A DNA stretch of 64,000 nucleotides, taken from positions 434,001 to 498,000 of the forward strand of contig JAMXHR010000009.1 in assembly GCA_023955635.1 (NCBI GenBank). The letters run 5' to 3'. Made by a program: the position numbers and the translations under genes. Each line of letters begins with the position of its first letter. Within the stretch, counting starts at the first letter, position 1. Below, in pieces: positions 27,277 through 37,190 of this stretch. The DNA is from Methanosarcina sp. ERenArc_MAG2. Its GTDB lineage: Archaea; Halobacteriota; Methanosarcinia; Methanosarcinales; Methanosarcinaceae. The notes below the pieces were generated by a model that saw only the letters and a program-made list of their open reading frames with translations, ran no database searches and had not been told where the DNA came from.

Positions 27277-28787
27277 CAGGCCCCCGCTGGCAATACGTCC
27301 AGGATTTCAAGCATCCCTTCATCCAGCATATATCCACGCAAGCGATCCCTGTTGCCGCGCAGGCTTTCTATACTGTTAATCCCTGCAGCACCCATGAGCT
27401 CACTCAGTTCAAGAGTCCAGCCCTTAATAAGGTTTGAAACCTGAACTGCTCCTTGTTCGGGGTCAAGCCTGCTCACAAGGTCAGGGCGCTGGGTAGCAAT
27501 GCCCCAGGGGCAAAGGTTTCGGTAACAGTTACCGCAGACCCTGCAGCCCAGAGAGACTAGAGCTGCAGTTCCTATGTAGACTGCATCCGCTCCTAGCGCA
27601 ATAGACTTTGCAAGGTCGGCGCTGCTCCTTATTCCACCACTTGCGATGATAGAAATCTCGTTCCTGACACCCTGGTCCCTGAGTTTCTGATCAACGCTTG
27701 AGATTGCGGCTTCGATAGGGATTCCCACATGATCCCTGAAGACCTTCGGGGCTGCTCCGGTCCCACCACGGAACCCATCTATGACCACTGCGTCTGCGGA
27801 GGAGCGGGCAATGCCTGCGGCAATGGAGGAAACATTGTGCACGGCTGCAATCTTCACGAATACAGGTTTTCTCCATTCGGTTGCTTCTTTCAGACTCCTG
27901 ATAAGCTGGACAAGGTCTTCAATGCTATATATGTCATGGTGAGGGGCCGGGCTTATCGCATCGCTACCGAGAGGAATCATACGGGTCCTTGAGACCTCCT
28001 CGTTTACTTTTTCTCCAGGCAGGTGTCCTCCTATACCTGGCTTTGCGCCCTGGCCGATTTTAATTTCAATGGCTGCACCTCTCTCCAGATAGTCAATGTT
28101 AACACCGAAGCGACCTGAGGCGACCTGAACAATCATGTGATCCTGGTAAGGGTAGAGTGCTTTGTGCAAACCACCTTCTCCGGTCCCCATGTAAGTTCCT
28201 CTTTCAGCTGCGGCTTTTGCCATGCTGAGCTGGGAATTCAGGCTGATAGCTCCGAAACTCATGTGCCCTATCATAATAGGAGTATCAAGCTTGAGGTTGG
28301 GAGCCAACTTTGTTTCCAGCTCTACGTCTCCACTTTCAGTCTTCCTGAATTTAAGTCTGGAAGGCTTTTTCCCTATGTAGGTCCTCAGTTCCATAGGTTC
28401 TCTCAGTGGGTCAATACTCGGATTTGTCACCTGGCACGCGTCAAGGAGAAGGCGGTCATAGATAATCGGCAAATCCCTGGCATTTCCCATTCCTGAAAGG
28501 ATTATTTTTCCACTACGAGCCTGGTTGATGATATCTTCTCTGACTTCCCTGGTCCAGACGGGGTGGGAACGGTAGTCTACAGGCTTCTCGGTAAGTGTGA
28601 TCGCGTCCCTTGGGCACATGGCGACACAACGGAGGCAGGCTGTACATTTCCTGGATTCTATTAGGATTTTATCGCCTTCTCTCCGGTATACGCCGTAGGA
28701 ACAGTTTTCAATACAGCGTCCACAATCCATGCACTGGTCGCGGTCAATGCTGACCTTAAATTTTGGGGGTACACTTCCGAGCGTCAT
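27276..28787 (-). CDS. gltB: archaeal glutamate synthase central (FMN, synthase) subunit with ferredoxin domain
   Basis: A 503-residue protein. Residues 10-70 carry two ferredoxin-type clusters (CMDCGRCIENCSYGVY and CTACLRCVAMCPRDA). The rest is the FMN-binding TIM barrel of glutamate synthase, with SFGAISLNSQLSMAKAAAER, GEGGLHKALYP, AAIEIKIGQGAKPGIGGHLP and VVIDGFRGGTGAAP, and a C-terminal cluster motif CRVCGNCYRNLCPWGIA for the 3Fe-4S centre. It converts 2-oxoglutarate and ammonia to glutamate. Its ATG overlaps the stop of the amidotransferase gene (ATGA). Confidence 0.9.
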   Translation of the reverse strand: MTLGSVPPKFKVSIDRDQCMDCGRCIENCSYGVYRREGDKILIESRKCTACLRCVAMCPRDAITLTEKPVDYRSHPVWTREVREDIINQARSGKIILSGMGNARDLPIIYDRLLLDACQVTNPSIDPLREPMELRTYIGKKPSRLKFRKTESGDVELETKLAPNLKLDTPIMIGHMSFGAISLNSQLSMAKAAAERGTYMGTGEGGLHKALYPYQDHMIVQVASGRFGVNIDYLERGAAIEIKIGQGAKPGIGGHLPGEKVNEEVSRTRMIPLGSDAISPAPHHDIYSIEDLVQLIRSLKEATEWRKPVFVKIAAVHNVSSIAAGIARSSADAVVIDGFRGGTGAAPKVFRDHVGIPIEAAISSVDQKLRDQGVRNEISIIASGGIRSSADLAKSIALGADAVYIGTAALVSLGCRVCGNCYRNLCPWGIATQRPDLVSRLDPEQGAVQVSNLIKGWTLELSELMGAAGINSIESLRGNRDRLRGYMLDEGMLEILDVLPAGA

Positions 28788-29835
28788 TCGATAAACCTCC
28801 CTATAATTGGTTCTCCTGCCCTGGGAGTGTATATATTCTGAACTTCGGGGTCAAGGGTCCTTATTGCAGCTTCTTCGCTGGAGATATAGAGACGGTTCCC
28901 ATTCTCACCAACTACGAGGGGCGCAGTTTAATCCTGTCAGTAAAGCCGACAATGCCATCATCCGTTCCGACTACAATTGCAAAAGGCCCGTTCATGAGGG
29001 CAGACCCGTAGGTAAGGCGGATTGCCTTGTTCAGGTTTGCTTCTTTTGCAGGCATCCGGTCGATGTCATCCCAGAAAGGCGGAGCAAGAGCTCTGACAAC
29101 CATTTCATGCGAAAGTTCATGCTGCCTTCCGAGAAGGTCGAATAGATAGGCTACAACTTCAGTATCGGTAAGTGCGGTGCATTTGTATCCGTACCCTTCA
29201 ACATAGCGCTGGTTTGTGCCGTATGAGGTAATTTCTCCGTTATGTACTACTGACCAGTTAAGCAGGTTGAAAGGATGAGCTCCTCCCCACCAGCCCGGAG
29301 AATTTGTGGGATAGCGGTTGTGAGCGAGCCAGATGTATCCCTTGTAATTTTCAATCATGTAGAAGTTTGCCACATCTTCAGGCCAGCCGGAAGCTTTGAA
29401 AACGCCCATGTTCTTTCCGGAGGAAAAGATAGTAGCTCCTTTTACATTGGCATTTACTTCCATGACTATATAAGTAACAACGTCATTTTCAGAAGCCATT
29501 CTTCCTGCCATCAGATCCTCTGAGGGCTTGAAGAAGTATCTCCAGGGAGTGTGTACCTTTTTTATACCAGGCTGTGGAGTAGTCGGGATCTCTTCTTGAT
29601 GAACGATCTTTCCCCACTGCTGGAGGAGTTCATCAACCTTCGTTTTTGATTCTGCCATGTTGTCAAAGAAAACATGAAGAGCATAATAATCTGCATAGTC
29701 AGGATATATCCCATATGCAGCATAACCTGCCCCGTCTCCACTGCCTCTTTCGTTCATGAGACTGAGGGCGGCTTTTATGCTCGACCCGTCCATTCTGGAC
29801 TTAGTTCGGTCTATAAAGCCTATTATTCCACACAT
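28784..29835 (-). pseudogene. glutamate synthase glutaminase (class II amidotransferase) subunit, frame broken in a G run
   Basis: The start [17 protein letters not shown] puts the catalytic Cys at position 2, as in class II amidotransferases, so the start is 29835 although the frame is open further upstream. [34 protein letters not shown] and [13 protein letters not shown] are the amidotransferase motifs. The first frame stops at 28912. Adding one base to GGGG (28918-28921) continues it ([20 protein letters not shown]) to a TGA at 28784, about 350 residues. It releases ammonia from glutamine for the synthase subunit. Confidence 0.82.
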
Positions 29836-30117
29836 TTTGATCACTCGAGAATAAATAGAAATGAACCTAATGCAAAGTATGTTCGTTATAATTTTCGGGT
29901 AATTTCTGCGGCTCATTTTTGAGAAATAGTTCAAAAAACTTGCCAGCTGAGAAACTGGGTTTTGGGGGTAATCTTTTATGAGTCTTTATAATTTAAAGGA
30001 TATTTAACTAAATTTGTCTCATTTAAATTATCTAAATAATGTGAGTAAGTAGCCACGCTTCCACATATGGTTTTATTTCTTCTGTATAGATTGAGAGGGT
30101 CACCACTAAGGGAAGTA

Positions 30118-30150
30118 AGTAATTTAGTACCTATTTGACAATATATATAT
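30118..30150 (-). promoter_or_regulatory. promoter with TATA box and near-consensus NrpR operator upstream of the glutamate synthase genes
   Basis: A TATA element (ATATATATAT, 30141-30150) is followed on the minus strand by GGTA-N6-TACT (30131-30118). This is one mismatch from the methanogen NrpR operator GGTA-N6-TACC. The glnA promoter has the same layout: the same AATATATATATGTTTCT block and operator at nearly the same distance (8-9 bases). Transcription from here would give a leader of about 280 bases before the amidotransferase start at 29835. The remaining sequence to 30595 holds no supported gene. Confidence 0.6.
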
Positions 30151-30595
30151 GTTTCTTTTTTTGGATTAAAAGTCCTTGAAGTAATGTTGCAAAGCACGGC
30201 GTTTTAACCCTTCAATGTTTCTTTTTTCTCTGGAATTTTTCCCGAGCTGGAGTTTTTAATACTTTATCCTGCTGTCATCTTCAGAGCGGCAGTGTCATTT
30301 TCCTGTAGAATACATTCCAGCTGCTTCTTAGATAAAAAAAGTAACAATATTAAAACTGCAAATCTTATAGGAAAGCATTTTTATATTAATATTCATTTCA
30401 GGCTTTACTTTTCCAGAAGAAAATAAAAAAATTTAATAGAAATATTGCCTGTAAGAATATTCCTATTAATTTCGTGCTTTTTTGAAGGTTATGCCACACC
30501 TGCCTGATAATATACGCATCCTGAAATAAACTTCCTGTTAAAATCTACCGCAACAGATTTTCCAACGTATCCGGTTTCAGGAAATTTCCTTATGC

Positions 30596-31936
30596 TTACA
30601 GCATATGGAGATAGGTCGAAAGTTCCCAGGGATGAACCATTGCTTTGTATTCATTCCATTCCATGTCTTTTGCATGGAGGTATTGATTGAAAACATGGTC
30701 CCCAAGCACTTCCTTTACGAATGTGCTGCCTCTCATCTCATTAGTTGCTTCCTTGAGGTCTGCAGGTAAGGAGCGAATGCCTCTCTCCTCGCGCTCTTTT
30801 TCAGTAAGATGGAAAATGTTCACGTTTGTAGGCTCTCCTGGTTCGATCTTATTTTTTATCCCATCAAGTCCAGATCTTAACATGAGAGCGAAGGCAAGAT
30901 AGGGGTTACAGGCCGGATCCGGGCACCTAAGTTCAACCCTTGTTCCATTGCCACGGGTGGCAGGAATCCTGATCAAAGAACTTCTGTTCTTTGCGGACCA
31001 TGTGATATAAACTGGAGCTTCATATCCGGGCACGATTCTTTTATAGGAGTTAACAACTGGGTTCGTAACAGCTGCAAATTCTCTAATATGTTTTAATAGC
31101 CCGCCAATATAGTACATTGCATCCTGTGAAAGCTGTGTTGGAGTGTTCGGGTCATAGAACGCATTCTCCCCGTCCTTGAAGAGAGATTGGTTACTGTGCA
31201 TTCCCGAGCCGTTTACGCCGAAGAGAGGCTTTGGCATAAATGAGGCATAGTATCCTTTGTGGTAAGCAATGGACTTGACAACATATTTGAAGGTTATAAC
31301 ATTGTCTGCCGTGCTAAGTACATCACCGAACCTGAAATCGATTTCATGCTGGGAGGGCGCGACTTCGTGGTGAGAAGCCTCGATCTGGAACCCCATATGT
31401 TCAAGGGCATAGTCAATGTCCCTGCGAACGTCCTGGGCTCTGTCAAGGGGTGCAAAATCGAAGTATCCACCGTGGTCAGTAAGTTCTGTAGTAGGATTTC
31501 CATTTGCGTCAAGTTTGAAGATAAAAAATTCCAGTTCGGGTCCTACGTTCATCGAGAACCCCATTTTTTCGGCTTCTTTGATTGCACTCTTAAGAACGTA
31601 CCTGGGATCTCCCTGGAATGGCTCTCCATCAGGAAGATACACATCTCCGAGAATTCTGGCTACTGCACCGGTCGCAGGTCTCCAGGGAAGAATTCTGAAA
31701 GTAGACGGGTCAAGCACGAGTTTCATGTCAGACTCTTCGATTCCTGTAAAACCCTGAATCGAAGATCCGTCAAACATTACGCCGCTTTCGAAAGCTTCTT
31801 CCAGTTGTTCCACAGGAATTGCCCAGCTTTTGATGATTCCGAGTGTATCCGTAAACTGGGTCCGGATAAACTTCACGTCTCTCTCACTTACAGCCTCTAT
31901 CACATCTTCTTTTGTACACTTTTTCATCTGTACCAT
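30596..31936 (-). CDS. glnA: glutamine synthetase, type I (GS-alpha)
   Basis: A 446-residue glutamine synthetase with FDGSSIQGFTGIEESDM, MNVGPELEFFIFKL, the metal motif EASHHEVAPSQHEIDF, FGVNGSGMHSNQSLF and NRSSLIRIPATRGNGTRVEL. It lacks the length and insertion of the adenylylated GS-beta type. It makes glutamine from glutamate and ammonia, and works with the glutamate synthase genes downstream on the same strand. An NrpR-type operator and a TATA box lie just upstream. The fourth residue is also Met, so the start could be 31927 (MKKCTKEDVI). Confidence 0.93.
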   Translation of the reverse strand: MVQMKKCTKEDVIEAVSERDVKFIRTQFTDTLGIIKSWAIPVEQLEEAFESGVMFDGSSIQGFTGIEESDMKLVLDPSTFRILPWRPATGAVARILGDVYLPDGEPFQGDPRYVLKSAIKEAEKMGFSMNVGPELEFFIFKLDANGNPTTELTDHGGYFDFAPLDRAQDVRRDIDYALEHMGFQIEASHHEVAPSQHEIDFRFGDVLSTADNVITFKYVVKSIAYHKGYYASFMPKPLFGVNGSGMHSNQSLFKDGENAFYDPNTPTQLSQDAMYYIGGLLKHIREFAAVTNPVVNSYKRIVPGYEAPVYITWSAKNRSSLIRIPATRGNGTRVELRCPDPACNPYLAFALMLRSGLDGIKNKIEPGEPTNVNIFHLTEKEREERGIRSLPADLKEATNEMRGSTFVKEVLGDHVFNQYLHAKDMEWNEYKAMVHPWELSTYLHML

Positions 31937-31960
31937 TTGAGTTCATCCTCGCTAGGCATT

Positions 31961-31976
31961 CGGTAACCTATTACCG
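31961..31976 (-). promoter_or_regulatory. NrpR-type operator in the glnA promoter
   Basis: CGGTAACCTATTACCG contains a perfect GGTA-N6-TACC inverted repeat, the operator of the methanogen nitrogen repressor NrpR. It lies 8 bases downstream of a TATA box (about 31984-31993) on the minus strand and 25 bases before the glnA start, where a bound repressor would block transcription under nitrogen sufficiency. Confidence 0.8.
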
Positions 31977-32289
31977 TCTTAGTAATATATATATGTTTCT
32001 TATAAAAATATTATACAAGATATTATTGAAGTCCCAACAGTTGCATTACCTTTAAAAATATCCGTATATTTCATCCCCACTTCATTGAATATATCTCTAT
32101 TCTCATCTATATAAAGCTCATTTCTTAAGGATAGGTTCCTTAATGCGATTTATATTTTAGCCCTTTGATCGAGCGCATTTGCAAAAAAAGTGTAAAAAAC
32201 AGGAGCAGAAGACTAAAACTTTTTTAATTCGAGTGTAATAATGATTGAAATATATAATTTTTAGATATATATGTTTCACAGAGAAAATC
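31977..32289. other. promoter-side intergenic region upstream of glnA
   Basis: It holds the glnA TATA box at its left edge. The rest is A+T-rich with several TATA-like tracts, and no gene is seen. Confidence 0.4.
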
Positions 32290-32744
32290 TCTCAAGCTTC
32301 TGGCCTATGTGTTGCTCTGCCAGCTCGCAGGTGAATTGGTTCAGCATTTACGGCTTCATCTCTTGGTAACGGTATTTTTTGCTTGAAAAACCGGCTTTCA
32401 ACCTCCATCATAGGTCTTTCTTCAGGTCTGGATTACGCTTTATACACTGATGGAATTTTCCTTTACCTTTTTGCCAAAAAGGGCTGGAACAACAGAAAAT
32501 CAAAGGAGAACTGGTTATCTCGGCATTCAGTTAGGCCTTAATGCTTTGCGATCCTTTCTTTTTTGGACAAAAATCTCCTTACTACGCTTTTGTTGAGATT
32601 ATTTTGCTCTGGGTTGTAGTCTTTCTGATAATATTGAAGTTTAGGAAGATTTCGAAAATAGCTTCTGATCTGCTGTTACCTTACATCATGAGGGTTAGCT
32701 TCGCTATGCTGCTTAACTACTATATTTGGATTTCGAACTCGTGA
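32290..32744 (+). pseudogene. decayed TspO/MBR-family (tryptophan-rich sensory protein) gene
   Basis: Fragments of a TspO protein can be followed in order through several frames: CQLAG near 32320, EKPAFN near 32380, PPS-stop-VF with WIT near 32430, GIQLGLNAL near 32520, then KSPYYAFVEIILLWVVVFL and LNYYIWISN to 32744. At least three frame changes and an in-frame TAG in place of a Trp codon separate them. Unlike most broken genes here, one run-length change does not repair it. TspO binds tetrapyrroles in membranes. Confidence 0.65.
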
Positions 32745-32867
32745 CGAAGGGTTATGAAATAATTATTGAATTTACAGCTACTCAAAACTAGCTTTCTATC
32801 TCAGCTATCTCTGAACTCATCATTCTTCAGAGGAGATCCTCACTTAAGAAAAAGACGTAAAAGGAAG

Positions 32868-32892
32868 TTTACCCTGAAAGTGCCAGGGTAAA
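32868..32892. terminator. bidirectional stem-loop terminator
   Basis: TTTACCCTG pairs perfectly with CAGGGTAAA across a 7-base loop. T-rich sequence follows on the plus strand and T-rich sequence also follows on the minus strand, so it could serve both the TspO remnant and the DUF1059 gene. Confidence 0.6.
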
Positions 32893-32932
32893 TTTTCGTT
32901 TTTTAGGGTTGTATTATTCGTATTAAATATTA

Positions 32933-33142
32933 TTAAAGGGCTCCGCAGCCGCAGCTTCTTCCCAGAAGGGTTGATATCCGATGCTTCAGATGATGAATAT
33001 CATCTTCTGACATATTTTGAAGCTCTTCCTTATGATCTTTTTCTATATGATCAAACATGGCATTTTCAACTTCTTCCAGCTCGTTGCCAGCAGCCATAAA
33101 ATTACACTTGAACCCTAGATCGCCGCATTTTATTATTTTCAT
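32933..33142 (-). CDS. DUF1059 small protein
   Basis: A 69-residue protein starting MKIIKCGDLGFKCNF, the DUF1059 signature, with a central acidic/His segment (AMFDHIEKDHKEELQNM) and a C-terminal RSCGCGAL. The start at 33142 is preferred over 33160 because AGAGGAAA lies just upstream and the family begins here. The function is unknown; Cys and His suggest metal binding. Confidence 0.75.
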   Translation of the reverse strand: MKIIKCGDLGFKCNFMAAGNELEEVENAMFDHIEKDHKEELQNMSEDDIHHLKHRISTLLGRSCGCGAL

Positions 33143-33263
33143 AAGATTTCCTCTGTGCAAACAAATATTGCAGAAATGGTCACCATCAATTTAATAAAAT
33201 ATAAATTAATAGAATATAAAACTAAGTTCTTCAGGATTTTTTTCCGATAAGTCTTTCTTTAAG

Positions 33264-33572
33264 TTAGTTAATCGGAATATTTCTTGCACATATGAAACAT
33301 TCTTTGTAAGGGACCGTAATAGTAAGCATTCCTTTATTATTAACTGCAATAGCCTTTTGAGGATCTACGGGCCCGTCTAGAAAAAATGAACCCAGATATT
33401 CTACATTTTTACTGCATGCTTTCAGATAGAAGCTGTTTTCATGCATCACTAGTGTTATATTCTCATTTTCTACGTCAGGAAGTTCAACTTCTAGGGTAAG
33501 GTTTTCATGTTTATCATCGTGATACATCGCTAGTATCGGAGTTTTCAGTATTCTGGGTACAGCACTTTCCAT
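33264..33572 (-). CDS. Hsp20/alpha-crystallin-like small protein
   Basis: A 102-residue protein with an alpha-crystallin-like beta-sandwich pattern (LTLEVELPDVENENITL, then NSFYLKACSKNVEYLGSFFL and GMLTITVPYKE). It lacks the classic long N-terminal arm. The frame is open further upstream, but ATG 33572 follows AAGGGGGAAAG and starts the region shared with the upstream paralog. The two genes are 43 bases apart and probably form one unit. Chaperone function is inferred from the fold only. Confidence 0.65.
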   Translation of the reverse strand: MESAVPRILKTPILAMYHDDKHENLTLEVELPDVENENITLVMHENSFYLKACSKNVEYLGSFFLDGPVDPQKAIAVNNKGMLTITVPYKECFICARNIPIN

Positions 33573-33615
33573 AAAACTTTCCCCCTTAGAGAAGTTTGCC
33601 GTGTAATCTGTTCCT

Positions 33616-33916
33616 TTAATCAATTTTAACGTCCACAGCTTTTTCAAAAGGTTGCTGGTAAGGCACTGTTACTTTAAGCACGCCGTTTGAGTAGTTAGCG
33701 ACCGCTTTTTCCGGGCTTACCGGGCAGCAGACTGAGTAACTGTCTGCATATTCAACTCCTTCTTTGGTAGCTTTTACATAAAAGCCATTTTCGGTGATCT
33801 TAAAAGTAATATCTTTTTTCTACTCCTGGAAGAATTACCTCAATTTGCAGGTTTTCGTATTCATCGTCAGGATATACACTGATAACCGGTGATAGTCTTA
33901 AAGTATCCGCCATCAT
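33616..33916 (-). pseudogene. Hsp20/alpha-crystallin-like small protein, frame broken in an A run
   Basis: The start MMADTLRLSPVISVYPDDEY leads to LQIEVILPGVEK, then a stop. The same protein continues in another frame: ITFKITENGFYVKATKEGVE, then NGVLKVTVPYQQPF, ending at 33616. The break is at T6 (33814-33819 on the plus strand). It needs two added bases or one removed, so it differs from the single-base losses elsewhere. It is a paralog of the gene just downstream (33264-33572). Confidence 0.65.
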
Positions 33917-34140
33917 ATTCCCCCAAATAACATCACCTATTAACGTATTTATACGTATCTTACCCGCATACTTGAATATTTTGTGAGTTGTTGACTGCGT
34001 TTATTATAGTTTCAGGTTTGTCGAATTCTTTTGAAATAAGGTTATTTATGAGAGATTTCTAAGATCAAGCACTTTGCTTTGAATTCTTCTGATTTGGATT
34101 CATGTGATCTTTGCCTGGGAAGGTAATCATTCAACTTGCT

Positions 34141-34404
34141 TTCGGCAGGTCGACATTAAAAATTAGAATATTTTTCCGATACCGTTTTTGAATATTAGCT
34201 AACTATATATTGGGTTTAAAGTTGGTTAACGTGTGGCTCAACTGCCACGACATATATAAGTACTGAATCATTTTTTCATTGAAGTTTTGTATGAAAAATT
34301 AATAATTGGTCCTATGTAAACCTAACAACTGCACACAATTATGGCACATCATTTCAAAATCGCCATCAGCAAAAATATTGAAAATTAATTGTCGACCTGC
34401 CGAA
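34141..34404. mobile_element. 264-bp element with long terminal inverted repeats
   Basis: The left end TTCGGCAGGTCGACATTAA and the right end (reverse complement TTCGGCAGGTCGACAATTAA) match, and weaker similarity runs about 55 bases inward (AATATTTTT, GATTTTGAA). No transposase is encoded. It looks like a miniature inverted-repeat element in the 1.17-kb gap 33917-35088. The rest of that gap holds no gene I can support. Confidence 0.65.
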
Positions 34405-35088
34405 TGTAGGATTCAAAGTTCTTTAGAACTTTGGAATACTTTTATTTTAAATTCCGTTTTCAGATATCTTTCCAGTGTATGGATCGCAGATTACAAACTA
34501 TTGAAATCAAAAAGGATTGAAGCGAAATGTAATTTGAAAATAAAAAATACGCATGAATAGAAAAACAGTAATTATTTAGGTTGACGATTGTCCTTTTTAT
34601 TGTATAAATTTTTTAACAGAATGAAACGATAAACTTGAATCTTCAGTTATGTATGATAAGAGTTGGATTTCTAATAAAAAAGACTGTTTATTTCGAGACA
34701 CCTCCTTTAATATAAAGTTATCATTTTAATATTTATTATACCTTCTAATTAGAATCTAATACAGAAGGTAATTTTTTAATAAAAAGCAAAAGGGCGAAGT
34801 TATTGAAGATGTATTCCAAAAGGCATGAAAGAAATAAGCAATATATTGGACATTTCAAAAGTATCTAAAACGGAAAACAAAGGGCCTCTGAGAGGTTAGT
34901 TTAGAAGCATTATTTCCTATTTGTATAAACCTTACGGTGCATAACTACTTGTGTAAACTATCAAGATATTTATTCAAACTTAATAGTTGCAATAAATTAC
35001 TTATTAAATCCACACTCACTCAAGATTGGGGGTCTAATATGAGTGATAAAGTGAGCCGATATGATAGAGGGAAGGGGTTGATTTACGA

Positions 35089-36077
35089 ATGACCGGAAAC
35101 GTCATAGAAGTAAATAATCTTGAGTATGCATATGGATCTGTAAAAGCTGTTGACGATATCAGTTTTACTGTAAAACAAGGGGAAATTTTCTCATTTCTTG
35201 GCCCAAATGGGGCGGGCAAGAGTACCGTTATTAACGTTCTCACGACACTCCGGAAAATCCAGAAAGGTGAAGCCAGAGTTAACGGGTATGATGTCGCCAA
35301 GGAATCAAAATCCGTAAGAAGATCAATAGGTATCGTTTTTCAAATGCTTTGCCTTGATCATGAAATGACCGTATCTGAGAACCTTGAATATCATGGCAAA
35401 ATTTATTCGATGCCGAAAAAAGAAAGAAAAGAACGCATCGAAGAACTCTTAAAATTGACCGAGCTGGAAGGCAAGAGGGATACCCTGGGAAAAGAACTGA
35501 GCGGTGGCATGAAAAGAAGGCTTGAACTTGCAAGAGGATTAATGACAAAACCCGCAGTCCTCTTCCTTGATGAGCCAACTGTAGGTTTTGATATCCAGAC
35601 GAGAATGAGAATGTGGGAATATCTTAGAGAAATTAAAAGAGAAGGCACTACCATATTCTTGACAACACACTATATGGAAGAAGCAGATCAGTTGAGCGAC
35701 AGAATAAGCATAATCGACCATGGAAAAATAATCGTAACCGGAAGTGCGGAGGAATTAAAGAATAAACTTGGTAAAGATCTTATTTATCTGGAAACCAGTA
35801 ACAATAAGATCGCTGCAGAGATTTTAAGGTCACTCAACTCTGTAAAAACCGTAACAGAAGATACAAAATCCCTGAGAGTCATGATAGGGGAAAATGTTAC
35901 GCATGTACTTCCTCAAATTATGGAGAAAATAAGGGGGAAGGGATAGACATCACAACTGTGAATATTAAAAAGCCTTCTATGGATGACGTTTTTGTTCATT
36001 ACACAGGGCATGGGTTAAGGGAAGGAGATACAAAGGAGAAATATGACGGAATGGAAACGGAGGGTGTTTCTGAATGA
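35089..36077 (+). pseudogene. ABC transporter ATPase, DrrA-type, frame broken in a G run
   Basis: The ATPase has Walker A FLGPNGAGKSTVINVL, signature ELSGGMKRRLELARGL, Walker B AVLFLDEPTVGFD and a C-terminal DrrA-like domain. The frame stops at 35946 after GGGGG (35933-35937). With one added G it continues (GIDITTVNIKKPSMDDVFVH) to a TGA at 36077, overlapping the permease ATG by 4 bases. Repaired length is about 329 residues. With the permease it forms an ABC-2 exporter; the substrate is unknown (drug or lipid efflux is typical). Confidence 0.85.
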
Positions 36078-36907
36078 ATTTCGAGTTTCGTGCCATATAC
36101 TGGAGAGATATGATCAAATTCTTCAGATTCAAATCATTACTAATCAGTTCACTGATTCAGCCTGTAATGTGGCTGGCGTTCTTTGGGCTTGCAATGTCAG
36201 ATAGCTTTGACCAACTGACTTCACTTATTCCAAACATATCCGGTGTTCCTACAGTAGATTACCTTTCCTACATGGGTGCAGGAATAATTGCAATGGATGT
36301 GCTGTTCACCAGCCTATTTGGGGGAACTACCCTCATGTTTGACAAAAAATTCAGCCTTTTGAAAGAGACTCTCGCAAGTCCTGTTCCAAGATCTCATATA
36401 ATTCTCGGTATCGGACTTTCCGGTGTGACTAAAGCTTTTATTCAAACATTCATAATAATAGGATTCGGCAAATTTATAGGAATGGACTTCTTTAAGGGAT
36501 ACACCCTTAATGAAACCTTTATCGCAGTTACAGGCATTATGTTACTGGTGGCAATTTTTACTTTAGGCTTCCTTTTCCTGTCAGGTTCTATTGCAATCAC
36601 CATTGAAAATCCTGAAGGAATGCAGTCTATTTTCAGCCTGCTTAGCATGCCCCTTCTATTCGTAAGTAATGCCCTTTATCCTATTGATGCCTTTCCTGCT
36701 GTCCTCAAATTTCTCTCGATGTTCAACCCGCTGACCCTTCTGGCAAATGGAATTCGTTATTTTGCTTTAGGGCAGAATTTCTCTGCGATGGGAAATCACT
36801 ATATTTATACTACAGCTGATATAGGCATGTCTTTCCTGGGCCTCATTCTCTTTGCCCTTGTAATGCTATCTGCTGCTATTTGGAGGTTTAATAAGGTGAA
36901 TATATAA
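36074..36907 (+). CDS. ABC-2 type transporter permease
   Basis: A 277-residue membrane protein with about six helices and the ABC-2 segment LKETLASPVPRSHIILGIGL followed by SMFNPLTLLANGIRYF, typical of DrrB/NodJ-like permeases. It overlaps the ATPase gene by ATGA, so the two are translationally coupled. Confidence 0.85.
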   Translation: MNFEFRAIYWRDMIKFFRFKSLLISSLIQPVMWLAFFGLAMSDSFDQLTSLIPNISGVPTVDYLSYMGAGIIAMDVLFTSLFGGTTLMFDKKFSLLKETLASPVPRSHIILGIGLSGVTKAFIQTFIIIGFGKFIGMDFFKGYTLNETFIAVTGIMLLVAIFTLGFLFLSGSIAITIENPEGMQSIFSLLSMPLLFVSNALYPIDAFPAVLKFLSMFNPLTLLANGIRYFALGQNFSAMGNHYIYTTADIGMSFLGLILFALVMLSAAIWRFNKVNI

Positions 36908-37160
36908 GTTAATCTTTCTATGTTCATAACTATTCAGCCTATTAAAAATCAGTTATCTGATCTCGATTTTGACGTAACGGATACGTCTAATTATTAACTG
37001 ACAAAAAAATAAAAAAGCAGTCAAGAGCCAGCAATTAAGGGAAACGAATTCAAAATATGTGTATTGAACCTTATGAAAAATGCTAATGATGTTGTTTGTC
37101 CAAGGCTGAATAGTTAAAAATTTTATTATTTCCTCTCTGTTTTTATATCTGAAAATTATG

Positions 37161-37190
37161 AAAATTGCCTGTAAAAAAGGCAATTTTTAT
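37161..37190 (+). terminator. stem-loop terminator downstream of the ABC-2 exporter
   Basis: AAATTGCCT pairs with AGGCAATTT across a 7-base A-rich loop and is followed by TTATTAT. It lies about 250 bases after the permease stop. Confidence 0.45.

Noticed and set aside
29976..30197. 73-codon minus-strand ORF in the glutamate synthase leader
   Set aside because: It spans the TATA box and the putative operator, so it cannot be translated from that promoter.
34306..34560. 84-codon ORF
   Set aside because: It overlaps the right half of the 264-bp inverted-repeat element and extends into A+T-rich DNA. Composition is not protein-like.
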